A stretch of DNA of 64,000 nt from Nigrospora sphaerica (lineage: Eukaryota; Ascomycota; Sordariomycetes; Amphisphaeriales; Apiosporaceae): positions 3,782,001 to 3,846,000 of the forward strand of contig JAGVVL010000002.1 in the NCBI GenBank assembly GCA_018287875.1, read 5' to 3'. The translations under genes were made by a program, and so were the position numbers. The notes beneath the pieces were generated by a model, which had not been told where the DNA came from, made no database searches, and saw only the letters and a program-made list of their open reading frames with translations. How positions within the stretch are numbered: the first letter of the stretch is position 1; every line of letters begins with the position of its first letter. Shown in pieces: positions 11,601-20,977 of this stretch.

Positions 11601-12150
11601 ATCACCTTGACCCAGACGGCTCTCAAGGCGTCCAGGGACAGAAATGAAAACGCAAAGAGAGCAAGAAGCAAGGGAGAAAACCAATGAGAAATGTGACACT
11701 TACACTTTCCAGCTCATAATCGCGGCCTCCCCGTTTTCCACGACCAGCGAATGAGTTTATGGCGGCGCGCTCCTCACTGCCGCGTGCAGAACTCATCTCA
11801 CCGTCTCCCGGCCCAGCAGCTTTTCCGATGGCCTTCTTCGCACTCTTACTGCCACCGGCAGTTCGAAGTCGGGCAGCCTGCTGCAGCTGGGCAGCCAGCT
11901 GCTTGTTGTCGTCGGTGAACTTACGAATGCGATCCTGTGAGACCCAGTCGTCCCAAGAGGCCTTCCAGCCTTTGTAATGGACACGGTACTGGGCATCGTC
12001 GGCTTTGATGGTCTGGGGGTTGGTGTTGGAAGGATCCGAGGCACTACGCAGGTCGGTGATCTTGGCTTCGTACATCAGATCGCCATGGAAGCAGAGCACC
12101 TTCTCATCCTTGGAGAAAGGGGGGAGGGCGGCTTGTTTGGAAGGCGCCAT
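8637..12150 (-). CDS. eaf3: Eaf3/MRG15 chromodomain-MRG protein (NuA4 and Rpd3S type)
   Basis: Exons 12150-11704, 9323-9052, 8999-8887 and 8806-8637 join in phase to 333 residues, the normal size for Eaf3. Residues 10-90 form the chromo-barrel domain (FSKDEKVLCFHGDLMYEAKI, then HYKGWKASWDDWV), which reads H3K36 methylation. Residues 150-333 form the MRG domain (PSIKILVPDTLKGLLVDDWE, YFDKSLGRILLYRFER, YGAEHLMRLMVSLPELIAQT). In other fungi the protein recruits the NuA4 acetyltransferase and Rpd3S deacetylase to chromatin. Introns 3 and 4 are ordinary (52 and 80 nt). The first (11703-9324) is 2380 nt, flanked by a GTAAGT donor and a branch-plus-acceptor (GGTTCTAACC ... CACACAG), and contains a separate long open frame (own entry). 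It is divergent from the kinetochore gene at 12873. Confidence 0.93.
9048..10295 (-). CDS. Open frame inside the eaf3 intron, in phase with the MRG domain
   Basis: From an ATG at 10295 the minus strand is open for about 320 codons, crosses the eaf3 acceptor at 9324 in the MRG reading frame and continues to the donor at 9051. The intronic part is basic and looks nuclear: an N-terminus with KLRRSTRNQVREEKQ, an SSRKRKV-type cluster, PKKPKT, a WLQDGLYADD segment and a KRPRKTRGKTPRGKK stretch. Read through and then spliced to the last two eaf3 exons, it would give a 508-residue protein with an alternative N-terminus in place of the chromodomain. Alternatively it is a nested gene, or the remnant of an inserted one. 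I do not recognise a family. An open frame this long with protein-like composition is unlikely by chance, but expression is unproven. Confidence 0.5.
   Translation of the reverse strand: MASYNTKLRRSTRNQVREEKQALEDALALSLRNADDTKDAAVPSTPSSRKRKVPNDAPTVTPKKPKTTQCAAITPNGDARHKSSPGWEAKLRQTSAKASKESASRFVPRIVKQWLQDGLYADDKDLQVRTEKYAAKEASRITKVQRRREKDHLIRRPPANMKYVYFSKGETFLALGAGDPPYHKRPRKTRGKTPRGKKLASSPPRQDRCHIPETSREAATDPNQLLKLPEPEFTPHECSDAQESAGHNANATLPNLRPNSSELVNASWHNRSDLVASSAVARPKSSALFPQTSTVRVGFSFGPHSALVQYSFWQNGSNQESATQEEAFAARPSIKILVPDTLKGLLVDDWENITKNNQLVPIPHPTPVSQILEDYVNYEKPQRPENSASIDILEETVAGLKEYFDKSLGRILLYR
10431..11703 (-). other. 5' part of the giant eaf3 intron, nothing recognised
   Basis: About 1.27 kb between the chromodomain exon and the intronic open frame. 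No convincing coding sequence, repeat or RNA was seen. If the intronic frame is transcribed separately, its promoter would lie here. Confidence 0.5.
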
Positions 12151-12872
12151 CTTGGGCTTGTCGCGGGCCCGTGGCCTTCAATCTGTGCTGAGATGGGCTA
12201 TACAGTGAATAAAGAGGACAATGAATGATGCATAAACCCGAGCTGGGCGAACAGAACGAGGCCTGGGGGATGTTGCGTAAGAGTGGCGGGTCAGACGAGA
12301 TGGATGGTGAGAGGGACGGGAGTTTGAAGCAGAGACTGCGAGCGGTTGCCGGTAACTTAGCGCTGCGCAAACCCTCTTGGCTGGAGTGGTCGGCGATTGG
12401 GCAGCCACAGCCACAGAAGCAGCGTGTGAGACGTCGAGCTGGTCACCTTTCAAACATAGGATCGAATGCTTCTTGTCGCTACAGGACTCTGAGGAGGTGA
12501 GAGTCCCTGGATTGCGGTCGAATGGGAAAGCGTCGCAGCGCTGCAGGGCAGATGACGGGCGGGACGATGGTGGATGCCGGAAGCTGCGCTAGTCGCACCG
12601 AACGCGTCTATCGGGCGCTCCTGTCGCGTCTGCTCGGCACGAACCCCAGGCGATTCCATTACCGGAACCCCAACACGGGGACTTGCGTAAATTTGTACGT
12701 ACCTGTACTACGCAGTACAGCGAGGCGGTTCCTCAATAGACCGCCGCCACCACCTGCCCCGGTCGAGGTCGCAGCAAGCATTTCAATCGCGAGGACGAGG
12801 CCTGGCCTGGAAAGATACACCTTTCCCTCCTCAGTACCGCATCTGCTGCGCTTCGGCCCTGCGATCGACACC
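12151..12872. promoter_or_regulatory. Divergent eaf3 / Cnl2 promoter region
   Basis: 722 nt between two divergent start codons, presumably shared promoter DNA. An open frame starting at 12522 runs into the Cnl2 gene, but its added residues look random. Confidence 0.6.
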
Positions 12873-13543
12873 ATGGCCCCGACCGAGGCCAGCATCCTCC
12901 AGAACTACCTGCTGCTTCCAGCACGCCTCCCCGCCATCGTCACGCTCCGCGAGTTCACCGCGTATTTCCCCAAGTCGCAACAATCCTCGCCCCAGATCCG
13001 GGCCTTGTACCGCGATCTCCAGCGCCAACGTAATGCCGTAGTGGATACTGTGGCCGCCAACATCGATGCCGAAGTAAAGCAGGGCAGAGCGCTGCGTCGG
13101 ACCGTAGCCAAGGCGCGCCGCGAGGCCGAGCAAGACGACGAGCACGACGACGAGATCGAAATCGAGCGCGACGTAGGTACCCCGCGCTCTGTGCGGCCCG
13201 CCCTCCGCGCGGAGCTGTGCTCGTGGCAAGGCGGCGTGAGACGGGACCCTTTGGTGCTAACCTCTCGTGCGCACCGCAGCTTTTCGGGCCGACCTCGAAT
13301 AACGCCCGCCCTAGAAAGCACACGCTCCAGACTATCCTGCCCGAAATGGACAATGCGATCAGTGACCTGGAGCAGGAGCTTCTGGAACTCGCGCAAGAAG
13401 AAGAGGTCCTGCTCGAGTCGGTCAAGCAGACTGTGGGCGACATGAGCGATCTTCGCTACGGCCGACTCGCCAACAACAAACTCCGAGACGAAGTCTTGGA
13501 CGGCCTGCAGGGCATCCAAAAAGTCTGCAAGAGGAAATCTTGA
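12873..13543 (+). CDS. cnl2: Cnl2/Nkp2-family inner kinetochore protein
   Basis: Two exons (12873-13172 and 13280-13543; GTAGGT donor, CCGCAG acceptor, 107-nt intron) join in phase to 187 residues. The N-terminus (APTEASILQNYLLLPARLPA, then ITLREF-like VTLREFTAYFP) and the following LYRDLQRQR segment are typical of the Cnl2/NKP2 family. A charged stretch DDEHDDEIEIERD precedes the intron, and the second exon is predicted coiled coil (ISDLEQELLELAQEEEVLLE). In yeast Nkp2 sits in the constitutive centromere network with the COMA complex. CENP-Q, a COMA-type subunit, is encoded 1.8 kb downstream. The start is chosen at the conserved MAPTEASIL; the longer upstream frame is non-conserved leader. 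Confidence 0.88.
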
Positions 13544-13730
13544 CTTGGCGGGCGTGACCGCGCAAAACCCAATTATAAACGATGCGCATCGGCTATATCT
13601 ACATGATTACAGCCACCCCTTCCACGATCTTGGTGGCATAACGCTCGAGGCATATCCTACCCTCATTATCTACGGGCCTGCCCGATGCTGTGGCCGCTTG
13701 GTTTGAGCCCTGCGGAACGCGGGGTTCCTT

Positions 13731-14641
13731 TTACCGGGGGACAGCCTGGCCAGTCGCGGCCGGGCGGGGGCCGCCGTGCTGGACGCCGCCACCCATCTGG
13801 TTCTGCATGCGGTTGGTCCTGAGCGTTGGTAAGTAACAGCCTGCGCCTTGGGTTGGATTGTTGGCATGGCTTACATGAAGGTTCGGCTGACGAAGGAGAT
13901 GACGAGCATCAGCATCCAGCTAGGGAACATGTTGAAGACGAACAAGACCCAGCCCACGGGCAAGGCCAGGTGGTTCTTGGCGAACCAGCCCTTCCAGGGG
14001 TGGAATGCGCCCTCGTGAAGCTTGAAGTGCTTCTTGTAGCCATCCTTGTACGCCGAAATGATGTCGTCAGGCGTGGCGGTGGTGGTGTTGAAGCGCTTGG
14101 TCCAGATCTCGACCTCGGCGGGTTCGGGGAGCATCTCAAAGACCCAGACGACGCCCGTAGGGATCGACCACGTGTTGCAGAGGACGGGCTCCTTCTCGCA
14201 GTCGAGATAACCCACGGGCGGGGCATCCGGCATGAGAGCGAACTGGGCGGCCGTCTGGTTGAAGACCTTCTCAATGTGGTCGCAGCGACCTGGGATCTCA
14301 CGTCAGACAGGGCAGATAGGAAGGGCTAGGGAGCCAATGAGTATCCTACCGAAACATGTCTTGTTGCCGCCGGTGGTGAAGAGCCAGAAGTCCTCGGGGG
14401 TGGTGCTACCGGGCTGGACGACGGAGTACAGAGTCTCCTTCCAGTTCTTCAGGGTCAGAACGTGCATGTTCATGGAGCCGGCCTTAGCCTCAGCGGCGCC
14501 GACGGGATCGGTGCCGCTGTAGCTGGGGATGTAGCCCGAGACCTTGTCGAGGTAGTTCTGGAACTGGGCCTGGTACTGTGGCCCGTCGGCGCTGGCCAGC
14601 AGGGGCAGGGCCGCAAGGGCCGAAGCGACGGAGAAGCGCAT
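13731..14641 (-). CDS. Secretory-pathway membrane protein with thioredoxin-like features
   Basis: Exons 14641-14350, 14289-13875 and 13818-13731 join in phase to 264 residues. A signal peptide (MRFSVASALAALPLLASADG) is followed by a lumenal domain with WLFTTGGNKTCFGRC: a Cys-x3-Cys pair after a beta-strand-like segment. Further on come GYLDCEKEPVLCNTW and a Phe/Pro-rich strand, reminiscent of a thioredoxin fold. There are three potential N-glycosylation sites (NKT, NQT, NTT). One transmembrane helix lies near the C-terminus (VGWVLFVFNMFPSWMLMLV), then a short Gly/Gln-rich cytosolic tail. I regard it as a conserved fungal protein of unassigned function, probably in the ER. The third exon is short (88 nt) but phase-consistent. 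Convergent with Cnl2 and divergent from CENP-Q. Confidence 0.78.
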
Positions 14642-15315
14642 CGTGGCGGGCGGTGCCGGTGGTGTAATGGTGGGCGCAAGGGCAATGAGGAGCTTGGGAC
14701 ACCTGTTGCAACAGCTTGCCGCGAATCTGGGGTAGCGGGCGGCCGCGTATGATGTAAGTGGGAGGGGCGGCCAGGTAAGACACGATACCAACTCAATGGA
14801 TCAGAACAGAAGACTCGGGCAAGGAGCACGGCGCCGAGGACAGACAGAGGGAGAGCTTTCACGGACAAGAGATCTCCAATGAAACGTACTCAAAAAAAGA
14901 CTCTGTGGATGAAGGGGATCGAGAGAGGGGATCCGGGCCTTCGGGGTCCAGGGCCAGCTTGCATAAAAGCGAAAAGCAGACAGTCGACGCCAAGCTGGGG
15001 ATGCTCCGCATAGTGCCCCCATTATCCAATGACGCGAGCCGCTAGTTCTCACCTCTGGTTGGCCCGGAAGCCGATCTATCCAAACATAAAAGTCTGACGG
15101 AATGAATGGCGTGCACAGGCGATACCGAGCACATTGCCAACGTACCTCCCGTTGTACCGCGTGGCTTATCTTCCTCCCATTATGTACCGCTGACCCATCG
15201 GACATCCACCACCATCCATTTCGGGCAGTTTGTTAAGCCACACACCAAGACGCGCCGCGACGGCGACTTGGAAGCTGCTTTGACGACGCCGACGCCGACG
15301 CTGCACCCATAGCCT
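14642..15315. promoter_or_regulatory. Divergent region between membrane protein gene and CENP-Q gene
   Basis: 674 nt between divergent starts. A possible first exon of the CENP-Q gene lies here: ATG at 15105 with 12 codons before a GTACCT donor. Otherwise nothing recognised. Confidence 0.45.
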
Positions 15316-17388
15316 ATGCCTTCTCACAATAAAACTGACCATATACAGTACGCGCGTCTTCCATGGCACGTGACTATTCCTGCTTTCCAGCGCATCCCGG
15401 TTCTGACTCCAAGACAGGGTCCCGAGGCCGCCAACCAGAAGCGCAAGCGCGGCCGGCCAGCCGCCGCGTCGCGAGACGACCAGAGTGGCTCGCAACGCCA
15501 GCTCACCCTGACGAAGAGCGGGATGTTAGCTGAAACCGCTGGCGAAACGAGTGCCGCGGAAATCGACGAAGACCCTCGCCCGAAAAAGCGTGGCCGACCA
15601 GCGAAGACCGAGCCAGGGGCGCGGCCCGCGCCAGAACTGCTGCCTGAACCCGAAGATGCAGGTGTGAGAAAGGCAAATACGCCGCCCAAAAGGAAACGTG
15701 GGCGACCTCGTGGCATAGGTAATGAAAAGGAGCGTCACGACGAAGACCCAGCAGTACCCAAACCGGCCCCCAGGAAGCGCGGCCGCCCATCACTCTCGCA
15801 AGAGTCGGCGCAACCCATAAAATCCAAGCCGGCGACGGCGGCTTCGACTACGACTGCAACTGCAGAGGGACCTTCCCCCAGACGCCGAGGGCGACCCCCA
15901 AAGAAAGACCCAAAATCCGTGGGAACAGAGAAGGACGGCGCAGACGCAGAAGCAGACGAAGAAGCAGACGACGAGAACGAGGCCCAGGCTAGCAAGCCGC
16001 GTAGCGGACGCCCTGGTAAAGCTAGAAGCTCGCCTCTAGTCCCATCACAGGCCTCCACCAAGTCAGCGGGGACCCAAAAACACACCAAGCACACCGCGGA
16101 GCCGGGAGAAGGCGAGAATGCTGGCCCCGCGCGCAAAGGGCGGAATCACCGCGATATCGCGAGCAGCTCTGGGGATGCACAGACTCAAAATGACCCAGCC
16201 GCCAGCGAAATCTCACGTCGCAGGAAAGCGATGAAGGTAGGCCGCTCGGCCTTAGAAAACGCATCCGTTCCAGAAGGTACATCAGCTTCATCTCCAAAGA
16301 ATACACCGACAACACTACCCAAGTCCAAAAAGCGCGGGCGGCCGTCTGCAGAAGAGACGCCGGCCCAGGAAGCCGCCGTCATGTCAAGCGAAAAGCAGGC
16401 GAAGCGTGGTCGTTCTTCGGTTACCCAGAACAATGGGCCAACAGGAGATGTACCAAAGCCCCGCGGCCGAAAACCCAAGGAGCAGCCCCCCGAAGAGGAC
16501 GACGCTCAGGACGAGGCAGAAGAGCCGCGGCGGCAGGGTAAAAACAAGGCCAAATCTTCGCAGTCGAAGAAAGGCGCTCGACCTTTACGAAGCCAGCCGG
16601 AAGACCGCGCGCCGTCTCCCGACGAGGCGGCTCCCCCACCTTTCCGTCAATTAACGTCGCGCACCCGTCATGTACCTCGCGAGGTTATAGACGCCAAATG
16701 GTCGCCCCTGGAGCCGGCTTCCATTTCCAGCGTAGCAGAGTTACTGCACTCGGTCTCCCGCCCCGTTCTCCTCCGCTTGACCAATCTTGATCGACATACG
16801 GAGGCTACGGCGGCCTTGAAAGCCGTCAGCAAGCGACTGTGTTCCAAGCTCTCCCGTGGCCTGCCGTTTCCCCCAGCTACGACGGCCGCCAAGCGCGAGG
16901 ACGAGCTGCAGTTCGAACGTGCCGTCGACGGCGTTTTCTCGCTCGAGGCTCAGTTGGATCCACTTCTCCATGGTGTAGCTCTACTGAAGAAGGAGAAGGA
17001 ACGAGCTCAACGCGAGTTGGAGCGCGAGTACAAAGCGCTCCACTCTCTGGGGGCGAATGCCCGTGCCGTAGGAAAAGAACGGCGGGATCAGCTGCGGAAG
17101 ATGCATGTTTTGGTACCCCACCCAAATCGAGAGAAAGAGAACAAGGCCGAGAATTTGCGCCAGGCCGAGCCCGCCGAGAAGCCGAGAGGCAAGACGTTTG
17201 TGGGCCTAGAAAACGACGAGCTCAGGAGTCTGGCTGGCCAGATCGGCAGCCACATGGAGAGCCTGAGAGGCAATCTCCAGCAGATCGAGGGCGTGGCTCC
17301 CGCGATAGCCGAGAGCAGAGCTGCGTTGAAGCTGGCCCTGATGCCTCATCTGGACCCAAGCTCTTACGAAAAAGTCTTGCTCGGATAG
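15316..17388 (+). CDS. CENP-Q-like inner kinetochore protein with multiple AT-hooks
   Basis: A 690-codon open frame. The first two thirds are disordered and carry about eight AT-hook-type motifs (KRKRGRP, KKRGRPAK, KRKRGRPRG, RKRGRPSL, RRRGRPPK, SGRPGK, KKRGRPSAEE, RGRKPKE), each able to grip AT-rich minor grooves. The last third, roughly residues 450-690, has the conserved CENP-Q layout: VIDAKWSPLEP, a helix SVAELLHSV, RLCSKLSRGLPFPP, and coiled coil (KKEKERAQRELEREYKALH). CENP-Q (yeast Okp1) is a core part of the COMA/CENP-OPQUR complex. The start is uncertain: a branch-plus-acceptor (TTCTGACTCCAAGACAG) lies just before GPEAANQKRKRGRP, so the true N-terminus may come from an upstream exon and the first 36 residues may be intron. 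Confidence 0.85.
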   Translation: MPSHNKTDHIQYARLPWHVTIPAFQRIPVLTPRQGPEAANQKRKRGRPAAASRDDQSGSQRQLTLTKSGMLAETAGETSAAEIDEDPRPKKRGRPAKTEPGARPAPELLPEPEDAGVRKANTPPKRKRGRPRGIGNEKERHDEDPAVPKPAPRKRGRPSLSQESAQPIKSKPATAASTTTATAEGPSPRRRGRPPKKDPKSVGTEKDGADAEADEEADDENEAQASKPRSGRPGKARSSPLVPSQASTKSAGTQKHTKHTAEPGEGENAGPARKGRNHRDIASSSGDAQTQNDPAASEISRRRKAMKVGRSALENASVPEGTSASSPKNTPTTLPKSKKRGRPSAEETPAQEAAVMSSEKQAKRGRSSVTQNNGPTGDVPKPRGRKPKEQPPEEDDAQDEAEEPRRQGKNKAKSSQSKKGARPLRSQPEDRAPSPDEAAPPPFRQLTSRTRHVPREVIDAKWSPLEPASISSVAELLHSVSRPVLLRLTNLDRHTEATAALKAVSKRLCSKLSRGLPFPPATTAAKREDELQFERAVDGVFSLEAQLDPLLHGVALLKKEKERAQRELEREYKALHSLGANARAVGKERRDQLRKMHVLVPHPNREKENKAENLRQAEPAEKPRGKTFVGLENDELRSLAGQIGSHMESLRGNLQQIEGVAPAIAESRAALKLALMPHLDPSSYEKVLLG

Positions 17389-19570
17389 AAGGTAGAGATA
17401 TACACTCGACTTGGCCGAGCTATAAGAATGAGACGACCGACGGGTTACGTAGCGCAGGGTATATCAAGTACTAGAATGAGGCGCCTTGTCTTGTTCCCAC
17501 TGAACCGTGAACTAATCCTGTGCCTTTCGCCCATTGCATGGAAACGCCCGGTGACCAGCCTCCCAGCATACCTGGCATACATATAGGGACCACGAGGTAC
17601 CCTCCGCCTCCTCTTTACTGCCTGCCCATCCCTTTACGTCCACAGTACTTGGTCCCCCCGCAAATAGTCCGACGCCCTCTCACGTGTCACGTCTCGTTCC
17701 TGCGCCTACGTGGGGATACAAAGGGGGAGTGGTCGACACCCAGCGACCCCCCCCCCCCCATCTTTGTTGCAACGATACCGGCGGCGTGCAACAGGCACCG
17801 TGCGCGTCCCTTCACGCGCGGAACGCCCTCCCTCGACGGCATGGGACGGACGACTGGGGAATAAAGAGGCAGGAAGCCGGATTTCGCCAGAGTCGAGGGG
17901 GCGTTTGGTGGACTGTCAGGCCCGGCGCGCCAATTCACTGGTCGGTCGGAGATGACAGGATCGGGGGGGGTCTGCCGGTCGGAGGACGCCAGGAAGAACC
18001 AAACCCCAAGAAAGCATGCAATGAAACACGACGGGGGAGGGGAGAGGAACGCCGACGAAACGCATGAATTCCCGCATCTATGCAACGGCGTCCGGAAGAG
18101 TAACGATCGTCGGGAGCAGGGCGGTGCTGCGGCTGTTCTCGCCAAGCCCCCGCCCCCCCGGTTTCCGACCCTTCCATCCCCGAGCTCGACGGAGGCCCCG
18201 GACGAACGAACGACAGTTGCGGTCCGACGGCCTGCCGTCCCGCCCCGACGCCGTACCTCTCCCTCGCGGCCTTGGTCCTCACACACGGCCCAGCGCGCCA
18301 CGGCCGAGCACTTCCCTCGTCGCGGCCCTGCCCCAACCCGAGCTTCGGCTCGAGGCCGCAGATCGGCGCGCCCCGTCGACGATCCCAATCCCAATCCCGG
18401 TTTCCCTCCTCGCCCCCCCCCCCGGAAAACCCCAGGCAGTTGGTCCCCCAATATCCTCCGATCGGGAAATAAAGTGTAGGGGGGGAAAAAAAGGACCCTG
18501 GTCGAACCCGGACCCGGCACCGGACCGGGCCACGCCTGGGGGCGTCAATGACCAAGTAGGGGACCCTGCGCGACGGGAACGGCACGCGCGCGCGTCCCCG
18601 GTTCCAAATCGGGCCCGGTGGCCTCCTTTTCCGGAGCCGGTAGGGCTGAGACGGGCGGGGAAGCACTGTCTCGCAACGTTTCTTGGCGTGTCTTGCCCTC
18701 ATCTCCCCTTCGTCCCATCTCTGCGGAAAAAGAAGAGGGAGCGCCAGGGGGGAGAGGGGGCCGCGGTACGCTATTGACCGTTGATGATTCTGACGGGAAG
18801 CGCACGGCTAGGAACGGTGATGATCATGACCCAGCCCGTGCCGTACAGACCACCGCCATGTCCTGCCCGGTCCAAGCCGACACCAGGTGTTGTCGGAAAT
18901 TCCAACGGCGTACCCGGGCCGTGGAGAGGAGTGAGGAACCCCCGGGGACGGAACGGAAGACGGGACGGAAGGCGGGCAACCGTTTTTAGAGGTGGGAAGG
19001 GCGGTCCACGGATAGCGCCACGGCCGGACGGGACGGGTGGCAGCGGAAAGTGCTGTCGTCACTAGAGAACGGCCACGAGGGCCACGGTCTTCAACGTCAT
19101 GATGGCCCGCAGCGTAAAATATCACAGTGAGGGGCGGGACCAAGAGAGAGAGCAGACGAGCCATGATAGTGAAGACAGGAAGAGGGGGCTCCGCCTCCCC
19201 GCAAAAGCGCGCTCAATTCCCAAAATTGCTTTTTCGGCTACATACACAGCGAATTGAAGGAAACAAATCTTGCAAAAGGGGGGGTGTTGGTTGAGGTCTT
19301 TCCGAGTTCGCGCACGCGCGGCCCATAAAACCCTGTCCAGTTCGAAGCGGGGGCGCGGTGATGGTGATGTGCATAAAAGGTGCCGTCAGGTTCGAAGCGG
19401 CGGCGACCGTGATTTGAAAAAACCCAAGAAAAAGTCTATAGATATTTGTGGCTTGGTCGTAGCTCATCGTACTGAATGGTATACACACGCCTTCTCCCCC
19501 TTTCCCGCTTCTAACTTTCCAGAAACGAAGACATTACATACAAGAAGACAAGAGACCTCGTGTAGGTAAT
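17389..19570. other. Intergenic, convergent CENP-Q and wall-protein genes
   Basis: About 2.2 kb of GC-rich sequence with C-runs (17750-17759, 18413-18423) between two stop codons. Long overlapping open frames on both strands are Pro/Arg/Gly-rich, without conserved motifs or introns, and are judged chance. Confidence 0.55.
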
Positions 19571-20977
19571 TTATCTCAGCTTGGCGTAGCCGTGGGTAGC
19601 GTAGCCGCCGGGAATAGTGGCAGCAGGGGCGCCGGTAGGAGCGGCAGCACCCGAGGGCTGGGCGGGCTGGGCGGGCTGGGCGCCGGAAGGAGCGGCAGCA
19701 CCGGAGGGAGCGGCAGCACCGGCGGGCTGGGTGCCGTTGGTGCTACCGGTGGGGTAGGGGACGACAGTCTGGACCTTGGTGGCGATGACGGGCTCATCCT
19801 CGGGAGGGCAGTCATCCTCCTCGGCACCCTCGGCACCCTCGCCGGCGGGCGTGTCCTTGGCGGGGGTGGGCTTGTCGGCACCGCTGGCGGGGGTCTGACC
19901 CTCAGTGGCGGGCTTGTCAGAGCCGACGGGCGAGTTGTCCGAGACAGTCTTGGGCTTGTCGGCAACGGGGTAAGGGCTGGAGCCGGAGCCGGAGCCCGAG
20001 TTACCACCAGCGGGGCTGGAACCAGACTGGGTGGCGGCAGCGGCGGGGGCGGTCACGTAGACGGTCTGGGCCGGGGCCGTGACGGTCACGGTGACGGGAA
20101 CGCAGGCGCCGTTGCCGTTGCCGTTGCCCGAGTCGGGGTTGGTGGTGCCACCGGGGGTGGAGCCCTCAGCGGTAGGGAGGGCGCCGGTGGCGGTGGCGGT
20201 CGAAGGGCGGCCCACGGTAACGGTGCGGGTGCCAGTCGAGGTCGAGGTGGTGGTGGTGGTGCCCTCGTTGACGGGGGTGTTGACGGGGTAGCCGCCCTGG
20301 TTGCCGGGCTGGTTGCCGCCCTTGTTGGGGGAGTTGTCCGAGGTCTCCTTGGTGCCGGGGGCCGACATGGTGATAGTAACCATCTGGGTGTAGGTGGAGC
20401 GGATCGTGGTGGTCACGACCGACTGGGAGCCCGAGGGGCCGACGGTCATGGTGAGGACCTTGTCCGTGGTACCAACGGTGGCCGACACCGTGGTGGAAGG
20501 CTTGCCCGTCTCGGCAGCGCCGGGGGCCGTGGTGGTGGCCGGGACGGTGGGGACGGGGCCGCCGGGGGCAGGGCGGGTGGTGCCGACGATGTAGCCGCTG
20601 CTGTGGGCCTCGACGACCGACTTGGAGACGGACTCGACGGCGGTCACGGGGCAGACGGTGGTGGTCAGATCAACCACCTCGGTGACGACGCCAGTCACCA
20701 GGTCCGAGGCGGGCATGGTGCTCAGGGCCGCCGTGTTGTTGGCGCCGGGGCAGTTGGTGACGGTGGGGGCACACGAGATGACGGTGTGCAGGTTGGTCAC
20801 GGCCACCGTCAGGGTGGTCTGGGGGCCCTTGCCACCCTCGGCCTCGGCCGACGAGGTGGTGGCCGTGATGTTGTGGACGGCGTACTGGCGGGGAGCGTGG
20901 TGGAAGTGGCGGGGGTGGTTGTACGAGGCCGAGGCGAGGCCGGTAAGGCAGCCAATGGCAACCGAAGTGGACTTCAT
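19571..20977 (-). CDS. Secreted Ser/Thr-rich cell-wall-type protein
   Basis: Intronless, 468 residues from the ATG at 20977. A signal peptide (MKSTSVAIGCLTGLASASYN) precedes a His-rich patch (HPRHFHHAPRQ). A long, low-complexity region follows, dominated by Thr, Ser, Val, Pro and Gly, with VTVT/TTT blocks and NNT/NGT-type glycosylation sites. A few cysteines (SCAPTVTNCPG, CPVTAVES, ACVPVTVT, DDCPPEDE) may form disulphides. The C-terminus is an Ala/Pro/Ser/Gly repeat (AAPSG, QPAQPAQPSG) ending KLR without a hydrophobic tail, so a GPI anchor is not supported. The composition suggests heavy O-mannosylation and a place in the cell wall or matrix; no catalytic domain is seen. An upstream in-frame extension to 21364 lacks a signal peptide and is rejected. 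Confidence 0.75.
   Translation of the reverse strand: MKSTSVAIGCLTGLASASYNHPRHFHHAPRQYAVHNITATTSSAEAEGGKGPQTTLTVAVTNLHTVISCAPTVTNCPGANNTAALSTMPASDLVTGVVTEVVDLTTTVCPVTAVESVSKSVVEAHSSGYIVGTTRPAPGGPVPTVPATTTAPGAAETGKPSTTVSATVGTTDKVLTMTVGPSGSQSVVTTTIRSTYTQMVTITMSAPGTKETSDNSPNKGGNQPGNQGGYPVNTPVNEGTTTTTSTSTGTRTVTVGRPSTATATGALPTAEGSTPGGTTNPDSGNGNGNGACVPVTVTVTAPAQTVYVTAPAAAATQSGSSPAGGNSGSGSGSSPYPVADKPKTVSDNSPVGSDKPATEGQTPASGADKPTPAKDTPAGEGAEGAEEDDCPPEDEPVIATKVQTVVPYPTGSTNGTQPAGAAAPSGAAAPSGAQPAQPAQPSGAAAPTGAPAATIPGGYATHGYAKLR

Noticed and set aside
17687..18702. Two long minus-strand frames in the CENP-Q/wall-protein gap
   Set aside because: Overlapping frames in GC-rich DNA with Pro/Arg/Gly composition and no conserved motif; similar frames exist on the plus strand at the same place.
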